Of a DNA stretch of 17,872 nucleotides, positions 8,018-13,962 are shown one piece after another. This stretch comes from Deltaproteobacteria bacterium (GTDB lineage Bacteria > Desulfobacterota > Anaeroferrophillalia > Anaeroferrophillales > Tharpellaceae). The stretch spans positions 1 through 17,872 of the forward strand of contig DAOVTG010000024.1 in assembly GCA_030633185.1 (NCBI GenBank). Reading direction: 5' to 3'. Position 1 is the stretch's first letter. Each line of letters starts with the position of its first letter. The notes beneath the pieces are model-generated. The model saw only the letters and a list, made by a program, of their open reading frames with translations, was not told the origin of the DNA and searched no databases. A program made the position numbers and the translations under genes.

Positions 8018-9110
8018 GGTTGGTAGTCAAAATATCTTGTTCAATAACCTTGAAATCACTACGGCTTTCGGCCAGCATGATTAATTTATCGTCCTCTTCA
8101 ATCAATACATTTTTGGCTGGGTTGAGGATGGTCTGGCCCGCCTTAATGATGCCGATGACCTGGAGGTTAGCGGGATGTTTGAGAACTGCGACCTGGATGT
8201 CGGCGACTTTGTGGCCAGCCAGTTTTGTCTCAAGAATGTAGAACTGGCTGCCGATTTTGTTGCTGATGATCTGGGTGATAATCTCATGAATACCAGGGTA
8301 GAGAAACTCTTGGGCCAGCAGGCAGTCGGTCAGCCCTTCAGGGGTGACAATCCCGTCGACTTTGGCCTTCCGTAAAAGGGAGATGTTTTCCTGATGGATG
8401 AGTTCGGCAACCACTTTGTATGAGTAGTGATATTCGCAGCGAAGCAGTTCGACAACTGAGGCGATGGCAAAGGTAATGGCATCGGCATCACTGTTGAAAG
8501 GGTTACCGGCCAGGATGAAAACCCCGGCTGCCGCCTTAAGATTTGCTTTTTGCAGCACTACTTCACTGGTTGGATTACCGTAAACAAAAGCGAATTCATC
8601 GGTGGTTAGACTCTCCGGCAGTTTTGTAATGCTATCACAGACGATTACGAAGAAGGAGTTTTCGTAAGCCGGATGGAGCTTAAGTTCGGCGGTCAGGCGG
8701 ATTAATTTGTCGAGATTGGGAAAGTTGCAGATGATGATGTGGTTTTCCTTGGTGATTTGCACAAGACCCCTCTTTTTCTTTGAGATATGATCAAAAACAC
8801 TCTCTGCCGCCAGTCCCAGCAGATAGCCGATAATCGCAATTCCCAGCAACATGCAGGGGTAGGCAATGAGAAAGCGTCCGATTTCAGTCTGCGGATAGAG
8901 ATCTCCGTAGCCGACCGTGGTCATGGTTACCATGGCCCACCAGATACTGTCAGCCAGGTCAAGTTCAGGCTGGGCGGTTCGTTCGGCAAGGTAGAAGAGC
9001 AGGCCGAAAAAGAGATTTAAGAAAAGGGCCAGCGAAAATATCCAGACCAGCCGCAAGCGCAGATAGTTGTGTCGGTGTAACCAAGTTAATAAACGTTGAA
9101 AAATAGGCAT
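8010..9110 (-). CDS. Two-TM potassium channel with RCK (TrkA-N/TrkA-C) domains
   Basis: This 366-aa inner-membrane protein has the layout of MthK-like channels: TM1 (about 21-42), a pore helix and the selectivity filter TVGYGD at 65-70, TM2 (about 80-103), then a cytoplasmic RCK_N domain (about 122-245) and a TrkA_C domain (about 275-360, ending VLIEEDDKLIMLAE). It should pass K+ as a tetramer gated by a cytosolic RCK ring. In the RCK_N domain the usual GxGxxG dinucleotide motif after the first strand is replaced by HIIICNFPNLDKLI, so NAD(H)/ATP gating by the standard mode is doubtful. The start ATG 9110 has no visible Shine-Dalgarno; a 66-nt gap with short repeats separates it from the upstream 219-aa gene. 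Neighbouring DUF350 and spermidine synthase genes suggest a membrane-stress or polyamine role rather than bulk K+ uptake. Confidence 0.92.
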   Translation of the reverse strand: MPIFQRLLTWLHRHNYLRLRLVWIFSLALFLNLFFGLLFYLAERTAQPELDLADSIWWAMVTMTTVGYGDLYPQTEIGRFLIAYPCMLLGIAIIGYLLGLAAESVFDHISKKKRGLVQITKENHIIICNFPNLDKLIRLTAELKLHPAYENSFFVIVCDSITKLPESLTTDEFAFVYGNPTSEVVLQKANLKAAAGVFILAGNPFNSDADAITFAIASVVELLRCEYHYSYKVVAELIHQENISLLRKAKVDGIVTPEGLTDCLLAQEFLYPGIHEIITQIISNKIGSQFYILETKLAGHKVADIQVAVLKHPANLQVIGIIKAGQTILNPAKNVLIEEDDKLIMLAESRSDFKVIEQDILTTNHD

Positions 9111-9123
9111 TTTTTACTGATAA

Positions 9124-9155
9124 GGCACAAAGGCAGCAGGCACAAAGGCACAAAG
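9124..9155. repeat. Short repeat of GGCACAAAG units
   Basis: GGCACAAAGGCA occurs at 9124-9135 and again at 9139-9150, followed by CAAAG. On the minus strand it reads as TTTGTGCC repeats. It lies in the 66-nt gap between the 219-aa gene and the channel gene. Similar TTTGTGCC runs are scattered in many bacterial genomes; no function is known to me. Confidence 0.6.
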
Positions 9156-9176
9156 TTTTTTTGTTTTTATCTTGAG

Positions 9177-9836
9177 TTACAACGCGTTTTGGATATTATT
9201 GCCTTGGGCTATAATATCTTCAATTACCGCTTCAGCCTCAACCTTTCCTTCTTCGTCTTCATAGCCGAGTTCCGGCCAGTGGATAGATTGGTTGCAGGCC
9301 TCCAGGATTTCATCCCAGACCGTACCTAAAAGAAGATCGAACTGCCAGTTGCCGTCAGCATCGCGGCCGAAACGTTTTTCGTTGATGAAACTCATGAAGA
9401 CGAGTTCAATCGGGTCGCTGTTTAAGTATTCGGCGACCGCAATACGTAAGTCATCCCAGCGCGATTGGGCCAAAAAAGCGTCCCACTCCGGTTTTGTCGG
9501 GTAGTCGTCATAGAAACTGAAGGCAAATTCACCATTGGTCAGATCGACGGCGCAGAAGATATCACTTAAGGCTATGTTTTCCCGGTAGCGTTTGAGGAAA
9601 TTCTGGTGCAGGGTTTGGCCTGCCCGGCTGACGCAGTAGTTTTGCTCTCGGTTGATCTCAATCAGTTCACGGGCCATGAGCTCATCAAAGATCGATTCCA
9701 GGTCTTCATTTTTTTCGTCGAGCAGAATTGATACCTTGACCTCTTCCTGAATCATGTAGTCGAGCAGGTAGAGGCGGGCGTAGTGATGTTTCTGTTTTTC
9801 GTCAAGTTGATAAGGTAGCTGCGGTAAATTCTTCAT
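9177..9836 (-). CDS. Unrecognised 219-aa acidic protein, possible winged-helix N-terminus
   Basis: I do not recognise this family. The protein appears soluble: no signal peptide and no membrane segment. Residues of about 20-90 (YARLYLLDYMIQEEVKVSILL... then FDELMARELIEINREQNYCVSRAG) look like a helix-helix-beta-wing pattern of winged-helix proteins, but the match is weak. The middle part (VDLTNGEFAFSFYDDYPTKP) and the WDDLRIAVAEYL segment suggest a mixed alpha/beta domain. The C-terminus is strongly acidic. ATG 9836 has AAGGG at good spacing, overlapping the TAA stop of the DUF350 gene 11 nt upstream, so the two are translated as an operon. Position between DUF350 and the potassium channel points to a cytoplasmic partner or regulator of that membrane module; this is inference from context only. 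Confidence 0.8.
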   Translation of the reverse strand: MKNLPQLPYQLDEKQKHHYARLYLLDYMIQEEVKVSILLDEKNEDLESIFDELMARELIEINREQNYCVSRAGQTLHQNFLKRYRENIALSDIFCAVDLTNGEFAFSFYDDYPTKPEWDAFLAQSRWDDLRIAVAEYLNSDPIELVFMSFINEKRFGRDADGNWQFDLLLGTVWDEILEACNQSIHWPELGYEDEEGKVEAEAVIEDIIAQGNNIQNAL

Positions 9837-9847
9837 ATTAAATACCC

Positions 9848-10735
9848 TTATGAGAAGAAGAGGTTTCCGACCACTAGGGCAATAATAATTGCTACTGCAC
9901 CCTCAATCAAGGCCGCACCCCAGTTGCGATCCCGGCTGATTTCCTCGTCAAGCAGGGCTCCGGGAAGCAGCAGCTTGTCGGCGATATAGCGGCCCGTAAC
10001 GAGGAAGAAAAAACTCAGTGGCAACCAGAAAATGAGGCCTGGCAAGGAGTCGTAGGCAGCAATATAATCGGCTAAGAGGATGCCGACGGCGATCATACTC
10101 AAACCGAAAGCCACTCCGGCGGCAGCGTTGTCCTGTTCAATCTCGTGGTGCAGATCAAAACGGCTGATTCGTTGATAGAGACGACCGAAAACAAGAAAAG
10201 CGGCCTGGCCGATGGCGAAATAGAAGATGGTGCCAAAGAGATCTGTAAAAAAACCGGAACCGGAACCGCTTAAAACAGTTTTGATGATAATTCCCGAGGC
10301 GATAAAGGTACAGCCCTCGACCACTCCGGTTCCGATATTACGGTCTTCAATGATCTCTTTGTGGTTTGAGAAATTGGGCAACAGGTAGCGATCATTGAGA
10401 TAGTGCGAAACCTGGAGCAGGCCGATACCGATCAAACCCCAGAAGAGAGTTTCGAGCAGGTCGCCGATCAGGCTCCAGAAACCGGTAACGGCGGCGTCGC
10501 CATTGGGGGTGATGACCCCCCAGAGGATGAGGCCCAAGGCAAAGAGGTATCCGGTAACCGAGAGGGCCACGGCTTTGTTGTCGGTGGTTGTTAACTCGTG
10601 GTCGACGTCGTAGCTTGAAAAATGGTTGTGCAGACGTTTACCGAGAACCATGATGGCCAAGATGACCAGCAGGTAAGTTGCGGCAACCGGTTGAAAAAGC
10701 TCGGCGATGGGTCGGAAAGATAAAAAACTGAACAT
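9848..10735 (-). CDS. Duplicated DUF350 (YjfL-like) membrane protein
   Basis: This 295-aa integral membrane protein has about eight hydrophobic segments. It is an internal duplication: residues 49-71 (TTDNKAVALSVTGYLF) match 198-220 (EQDNAAAGVAFGLSMI), and 127-141 (EIIEDRNIGTGVVEG) match 264-279 (EISRDRNWGAALIEG). The two DRN.G.G..EG signatures within membrane helices are the mark of the DUF350/YjfL family. The biochemical role is unknown; family members sit beside spermidine synthase-like genes, ion channels and PspA-type genes, implying envelope homeostasis. ATG 10735 has AGGA at 7-nt spacing. It follows the 284-aa gene by 34 nt and precedes the 219-aa gene by 11 nt, all on the minus strand. 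Confidence 0.9.
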   Translation of the reverse strand: MFSFLSFRPIAELFQPVAATYLLVILAIMVLGKRLHNHFSSYDVDHELTTTDNKAVALSVTGYLFALGLILWGVITPNGDAAVTGFWSLIGDLLETLFWGLIGIGLLQVSHYLNDRYLLPNFSNHKEIIEDRNIGTGVVEGCTFIASGIIIKTVLSGSGSGFFTDLFGTIFYFAIGQAAFLVFGRLYQRISRFDLHHEIEQDNAAAGVAFGLSMIAVGILLADYIAAYDSLPGLIFWLPLSFFFLVTGRYIADKLLLPGALLDEEISRDRNWGAALIEGAVAIIIALVVGNLFFS

Positions 10736-10769
10736 GGCTTAATCCTTATTAGTTTAGATTTTAGATGAG

Positions 10770-11624
10770 TTATTTTCCCCCAAAGCGGCCGCCGCTACGG
10801 CCGAAACCGCTGCTTCGGCGTACCGATGGCCGGGATGGTCGAGACTTTGAACTCCGGCCAAAAGCACTTTTAGTTACTTGTTTAGAAGGGTTGCGTTTCT
10901 GGAAACTTTTTTGTGAGGAGGATGGTTTTTTTAATGGTGTCTTTATACCTTTAGCCGCACTTTTGTTGGCATTAGGTGAGGTGGCCTTACCCTTCATAGT
11001 GCTGCTGGAAGCACTTTTCAGGTCTCTTTGACCAGCGGTACGCTGCTGGTAGTTCGCTTGTGAGACTGCACCGTGGGATCTGTAGCCCCCTGGATAGTGT
11101 CCGTAGCCATAGGGCGACATGTAGAAGGGGTGGGGGCGGAAAAGCCAGTACATGAAAAGCATGTCAGTCATGCCGAAACTGCTGCGATGATAGTGGTTTT
11201 GGCCGTAGATCTGTTCGTTACCCTTGACTTCGACGCTCGCTTGATCGTTGCCGCTTTTTTCGATCTCAATGGTCGCTACTTCCTGGGTCTCACCGGCTAC
11301 CGGTTCAACCGTCAGGGAGAAGCCTTTGGCCTGCTCATTGCCATATTCGGTGACCTTGATATAGTCGACCTTGCCGTCTTCATTAAGATCCAGGTTGTTG
11401 ATGCCGGTCTTTGAGTCATTGAGTAGGCGTTCCAGTTCACCTGCATTCTCGGCCTTTTTGAGGAGTGAACCGATAGTTGCCAGATCAAGACCATCACCTC
11501 CGTAGATCATGGTCTGAACGTTGACATCATATCGTTTCTCGCTTCTTTCCGAAGGCCAGAAAAAAGAGACGAGGATAATGATAAAGAAAATTCCTGCCAG
11601 AATCTTGAAAATCTTTTCATTCAT
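10770..11624 (-). CDS. Unknown membrane-anchored protein with EF-hand-like loop and basic Ser/Gly/Arg tail
   Basis: Not recognised as a named family. The 284-aa protein has one N-terminal transmembrane or signal-anchor segment (about 7-23) with no lipobox cysteine, so the rest should lie in the periplasm. Residues 79-90 (DLNEDGKVDYIK) form a D-x-N-x-D-G-x-V-D calcium-binding loop of the EF-hand/dockerin type. An aromatic-rich stretch (about 155-184, MLFMYWLFRPHPFYM then PYGYGHYPGG) follows. The last 100 residues are low complexity, very basic, rich in Ser, Lys, Arg and Gly, and end SSGFGRSGGRFGGK. Anchor plus Gly/Arg/Ser-rich tail is the general plan of the DUF1190 (YgiB/YjfM) and DUF4247 proteins found in comparable clusters, so it may be their counterpart, but the sequence does not prove homology. 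ATG 11624 has GGAG at 9-nt spacing; it is 19 nt after the synthase gene. Confidence 0.83.
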   Translation of the reverse strand: MNEKIFKILAGIFFIIILVSFFWPSERSEKRYDVNVQTMIYGGDGLDLATIGSLLKKAENAGELERLLNDSKTGINNLDLNEDGKVDYIKVTEYGNEQAKGFSLTVEPVAGETQEVATIEIEKSGNDQASVEVKGNEQIYGQNHYHRSSFGMTDMLFMYWLFRPHPFYMSPYGYGHYPGGYRSHGAVSQANYQQRTAGQRDLKSASSSTMKGKATSPNANKSAAKGIKTPLKKPSSSQKSFQKRNPSKQVTKSAFGRSSKSRPSRPSVRRSSGFGRSGGRFGGK

Positions 11625-11643
11625 AATTTAGAACTCCAATTAG

Positions 11644-13302
11644 TTAGTAGCCGGTTTGCCATCCTTTTAGATAATACGTGAAAATTTTATGATTAACAAG
11701 GGTATTTATTTCACGCTCATTGGTATTGAGCTGGTTTTTTCCGAAATCCAAGGTTGCGTGGATAAGTTCCGGGGTTAGATAGCGAGTCGGAACCGTCAGG
11801 GTTGTTGTCTGTTTAAGTCTATTTTTGAGGTCTTTTTCCGACCATCTCTCTTGATGACCGCCAATCCACCAGCCCCACTCGCCAAAAGAGGGGATGTTGT
11901 CGTGGTAGGGAATTACGGTAAGTTCAGCCGCAGTCATACTGCGGCCGATGCAGAGAAAAGCCTCTTTAGCGTGGTATGGAGAAGTTGCCTGTTGAACAAA
12001 AATGCCGTCTACAGCCAATCGGTCGGCCAAGCGGCGATAGAAGGTGCGGGAGTAGAGTTTGGCCAGCTCCTCGTTGTTGGGGTCAGGGAAATCAACAACA
12101 ATAATATCAAATTTGCCGGCCAGTTTCTCCAGTAGCGCGGCTGCGTCGAGGTGAACCAGGGTAACTCTGGCAACCTCATCGGGTCGGCTGCCAAAGCGTT
12201 GGTGCTGGTCCGGGATGCGAATTATTTCATCCTGGTCTTGCGGAACCAAAATGTTATTTTTCAGGATGCTGACTCGGGCATCATTAAGGCTGTCCCGATT
12301 AAGCTCGATGAAGTTTAAGTGGTTGCGGGCCAGGTCGGTCATCTTCGGATCGAGGTCGCACAGTACGAGTTCTTTGACTGTGGGGTATTTAAGAACTTCC
12401 CGGGCGGCCAGGCCATCTCCCCCGCCAAGGATGAGAACCCGGCGTTGAGATTTGGCCAGGGCGAAAGCGGGATGAACCAGGTTTTCGTGGTAGATATATT
12501 CATCAGCGCTGTTAAATTGCAGACTGCCGTTGATATAGCAGGAGATCTCGTTGGCTTTTGATCGGGTTAGGACAATATGCTGGAAGCGGGTGGTTTGGCT
12601 TAAGATAACGCGGTCGCGATAGAGGTACTGCTCGGCGCTTGAGGTCCAGTTGCGGGCCTGGAAAAGAGCCGTGGTCAAAATCAGAATTGTGGTCAGAAGG
12701 GCTGTCCAGAGGCGGCCGTTAAAAGTAACTTGAGAACGAAAGTAGAGAAGCAGGATGGTGGCGGCGGCCAAGTTCAAAAGCCCCAGGATAAAGGCGGTTT
12801 CGATCAAGGTGAAAAAAAGTGGCAGTAGAAAAACCCAAATCAGGGCCCCCGCCAGGGCCCCGACGTAGTCCATTTTCAGAACTTTACCGAGATTGACTTC
12901 GAGCCGGCTGATGTGAACCGAATTGAGGCGGGCGATCAGGGGCAATTCAAAACCGAGCAGAAGACCAATGCTGCTGATGAAAGCATATTGTACTAAAATA
13001 TAGTAATTAGGGGCCATGCCGTAGGTGAAAAGCAGGGCCAGGGGGCCACAGCCTCCGAGCAGGCCCAGGAGGATTTCGGCGCCGATAAATTTATCGATCA
13101 AACCCTTATCTTTCAGACGTTTTTGGAGGTCCGCACCGATGCCCATACAGAACATCATGGCCCCGATCACCAGAGCCCACTGGCGGGCTGAATTTCCCAG
13201 CAGGTCAGCGGCTACCCGACTTAAGGTATATTCATAGGCGAGACCGCAACCTCCCATGATAAAGGTTGCCAGGTAGAGAATGAAGGATGCCGAAATCGTC
13301 AT
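11644..13302 (-). CDS. Membrane-embedded spermidine synthase-like aminopropyltransferase
   Basis: The 552-aa product joins about seven N-terminal transmembrane helices (about 5-215) to a cytosolic spermidine synthase domain (about 225-515). The enzyme family transfers aminopropyl from decarboxylated SAM to putrescine. Key motifs are YINGSLQFNSADEYIYHENLVHP at 256-278, whose Q, D, E, Y and H fit the substrate pocket, LILGGGDGLAAREVL at 290-304 for the SAM-type nucleotide, CDLDP at 315-319, and VVDFPDP at 402-408, where D404 aligns with the catalytic Asp. An unusual insertion of about 30 residues sits at roughly 349-378. No speD is in the window, so true polyamine synthesis is unproven. It is the first gene of the minus-strand run and its ATG 13302 lies only 8 nt from a candidate -10 box, without a Shine-Dalgarno. 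Confidence 0.88.
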   Translation of the reverse strand: MTISASFILYLATFIMGGCGLAYEYTLSRVAADLLGNSARQWALVIGAMMFCMGIGADLQKRLKDKGLIDKFIGAEILLGLLGGCGPLALLFTYGMAPNYYILVQYAFISSIGLLLGFELPLIARLNSVHISRLEVNLGKVLKMDYVGALAGALIWVFLLPLFFTLIETAFILGLLNLAAATILLLYFRSQVTFNGRLWTALLTTILILTTALFQARNWTSSAEQYLYRDRVILSQTTRFQHIVLTRSKANEISCYINGSLQFNSADEYIYHENLVHPAFALAKSQRRVLILGGGDGLAAREVLKYPTVKELVLCDLDPKMTDLARNHLNFIELNRDSLNDARVSILKNNILVPQDQDEIIRIPDQHQRFGSRPDEVARVTLVHLDAAALLEKLAGKFDIIVVDFPDPNNEELAKLYSRTFYRRLADRLAVDGIFVQQATSPYHAKEAFLCIGRSMTAAELTVIPYHDNIPSFGEWGWWIGGHQERWSEKDLKNRLKQTTTLTVPTRYLTPELIHATLDFGKNQLNTNEREINTLVNHKIFTYYLKGWQTGY

Positions 13303-13310
13303 GACCGACG

Positions 13311-13338
13311 GCTATACTGAAGTCTGCCGGGAAGTCAA
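13311..13338 (-). promoter_or_regulatory. Candidate promoter of the spermidine synthase/DUF350/channel operon
   Basis: Read on the minus strand, TTGACT (13338-13333) and TATAGC (13316-13311) are separated by 16 nt, a reasonable sigma-70 pair. The -10 box ends 8 nt before ATG 13302, so the transcript would be leaderless or nearly so, which agrees with the missing Shine-Dalgarno of that gene. Confidence 0.45.
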
Positions 13339-13396
13339 GTAAAAAACCTGACACGGTACTTTGGAGGTAACTATTTAGGTGCCGTTCCGCTCGGTT

Positions 13397-13478
13397 GGGG
13401 TCATTTCTTGACTATGGAGTATCGAGATAATCGGATAAGTCGAAAAGCTGCCAACAGCCATTGTCAAGATGTGACCCC
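13397..13478. repeat. 82-bp palindromic element bounded by GGGGTCA/TGACCCC
   Basis: The left arm 13397-13417 begins GGGGTCATTTCTTGAC and the right arm 13458-13478 ends GTCAAGATGTGACCCC; over 21 bp they are inverted repeats with 3 mismatches. About 40 nt lie between. The GGGGTC/GACCCC ends and size fit a REP-like or MITE-like element mobilised by a Y1 (IS200/RAYT-type) transposase; that assignment is inference, and no transposase gene is in the window. Confidence 0.75.
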
Positions 13479-13578
13479 GTCTAACTGCCGTTTTGATCAG
13501 GACTGGCAATATTTAGAAATACTTCTTGAAGTTTATAGGTGAAATTGTGTATGTATTGTTTCTGCAGATGAAACTTAT

Positions 13579-13593
13579 GCGGGCTTCGCCTGC
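13579..13593. repeat. Small REP-like hairpin
   Basis: GCGGGC 13579-13584 pairs with GCCTGC 13588-13593 (one G-T pair) around the loop TTC. It lies between the two larger palindromes in the gene-free region and resembles their inner hairpins in style. Confidence 0.5.
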
Positions 13594-13626
13594 AATCCGA
13601 TTAAGTTACTGAAGTTAGAGTGAAGA

Positions 13627-13812
13627 TTGCTTCGTCCTCACTAACGGGGTCAAAGCTGGAGGGCTGCGCCCTTTGTTCCAGCAATTACCCCAGCCCGAGA
13701 CAGGGCGGGCAAAAAACCGTCGCCCTTTCCCAAACCTCCGAAAGACGGGGTCATTGCTGGTACAAGAGGCGTAAGCCTCCCAGCTTTGACCCCCTCGAAT
13801 AGAGCGAAGCAA
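13627..13812. repeat. Nested palindrome pair bounded by GGGGTC/GACCCC
   Basis: GGGGTCAAAGCTGG 13646-13659 is the exact 14-base reverse complement of CCAGCTTTGACCCC 13780-13793. Inside, CCAGCAATTACCCC 13678-13691 and GGGGTCATTGCTGG 13747-13760 are inverted with one mismatch. Each half is also its own imperfect hairpin, 13646-13691 and 13747-13793, capped by AGGGC-TGC-GCCCT (13660-13672) and GAGGC-GTAA-GCCTC (13666+100 to 13779, that is 13766-13779). Outside, TTGCTTCG 13627-13634 pairs with CGAAGCAA 13805-13812. The spacer has a further stem AGGGCG/CGCCCT. This looks like a paired REP/BIME-type element, with no coding role. Confidence 0.75.
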
Positions 13813-13876
13813 CGTTCGCTGCCATTTGCTGTAACGTTATGGTTAAACAATCTGAATAGTTACCTGGAAGATGACT

Positions 13877-13936
13877 ATGTTACGTTTTGTAATTATTTTT
13901 CTCTGTTTTTGGGTGCTGAAATCTTTGAATAGTTAG
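13877..13936 (+). CDS. Possible 19-aa hydrophobic leader peptide or microprotein
   Basis: ATG 13877 opens a 19-codon frame (MLRFVIIFLCFWVLKSLNS) ending at TAG 13934-13936. GGAAG at 13866-13870 lies 6 nt before it, a good Shine-Dalgarno; an in-frame ATG at 13871 is too close to it. The peptide is one hydrophobic segment with a basic residue near each end, like a single-pass membrane microprotein. It stops 26 nt before the kinase start. Whether it is translated cannot be told from sequence. Confidence 0.3.
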   Translation: MLRFVIIFLCFWVLKSLNS

Positions 13937-13950
13937 TGCCTGAACGGCAC
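13936..13950 (+). promoter_or_regulatory. Hairpin between the small ORF and the kinase ribosome-binding site
   Basis: GTGCC 13936-13940 and GGCAC 13946-13950 pair perfectly around loop TGAAC. The stem abuts the Shine-Dalgarno GGAA 13951-13954 of the kinase and touches the stop codon of the upstream 19-codon frame. It could link translation of the two; this is a positional inference. Confidence 0.3.
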
Positions 13951-13962
13951 GGAAAAAGTTTA

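Noticed and set aside
9124..9155. CRISPR array
   Set aside because: The units are about 9-12 nt with spacers of 3 nt or none; there are no cas genes.
13615..13850. Overlapping ORFs of 60-66 codons on both strands
   Set aside because: They lie over the palindromic repeat, have no ribosome-binding sites and low-complexity translations; the lack of stops follows from the inverted repeats.
13936..13962. GTG 13936 as the kinase start
   Set aside because: It lies in a hairpin, has no Shine-Dalgarno and adds nine charged residues before the signal-anchor; ATG 13963 has a well-placed GGAA.
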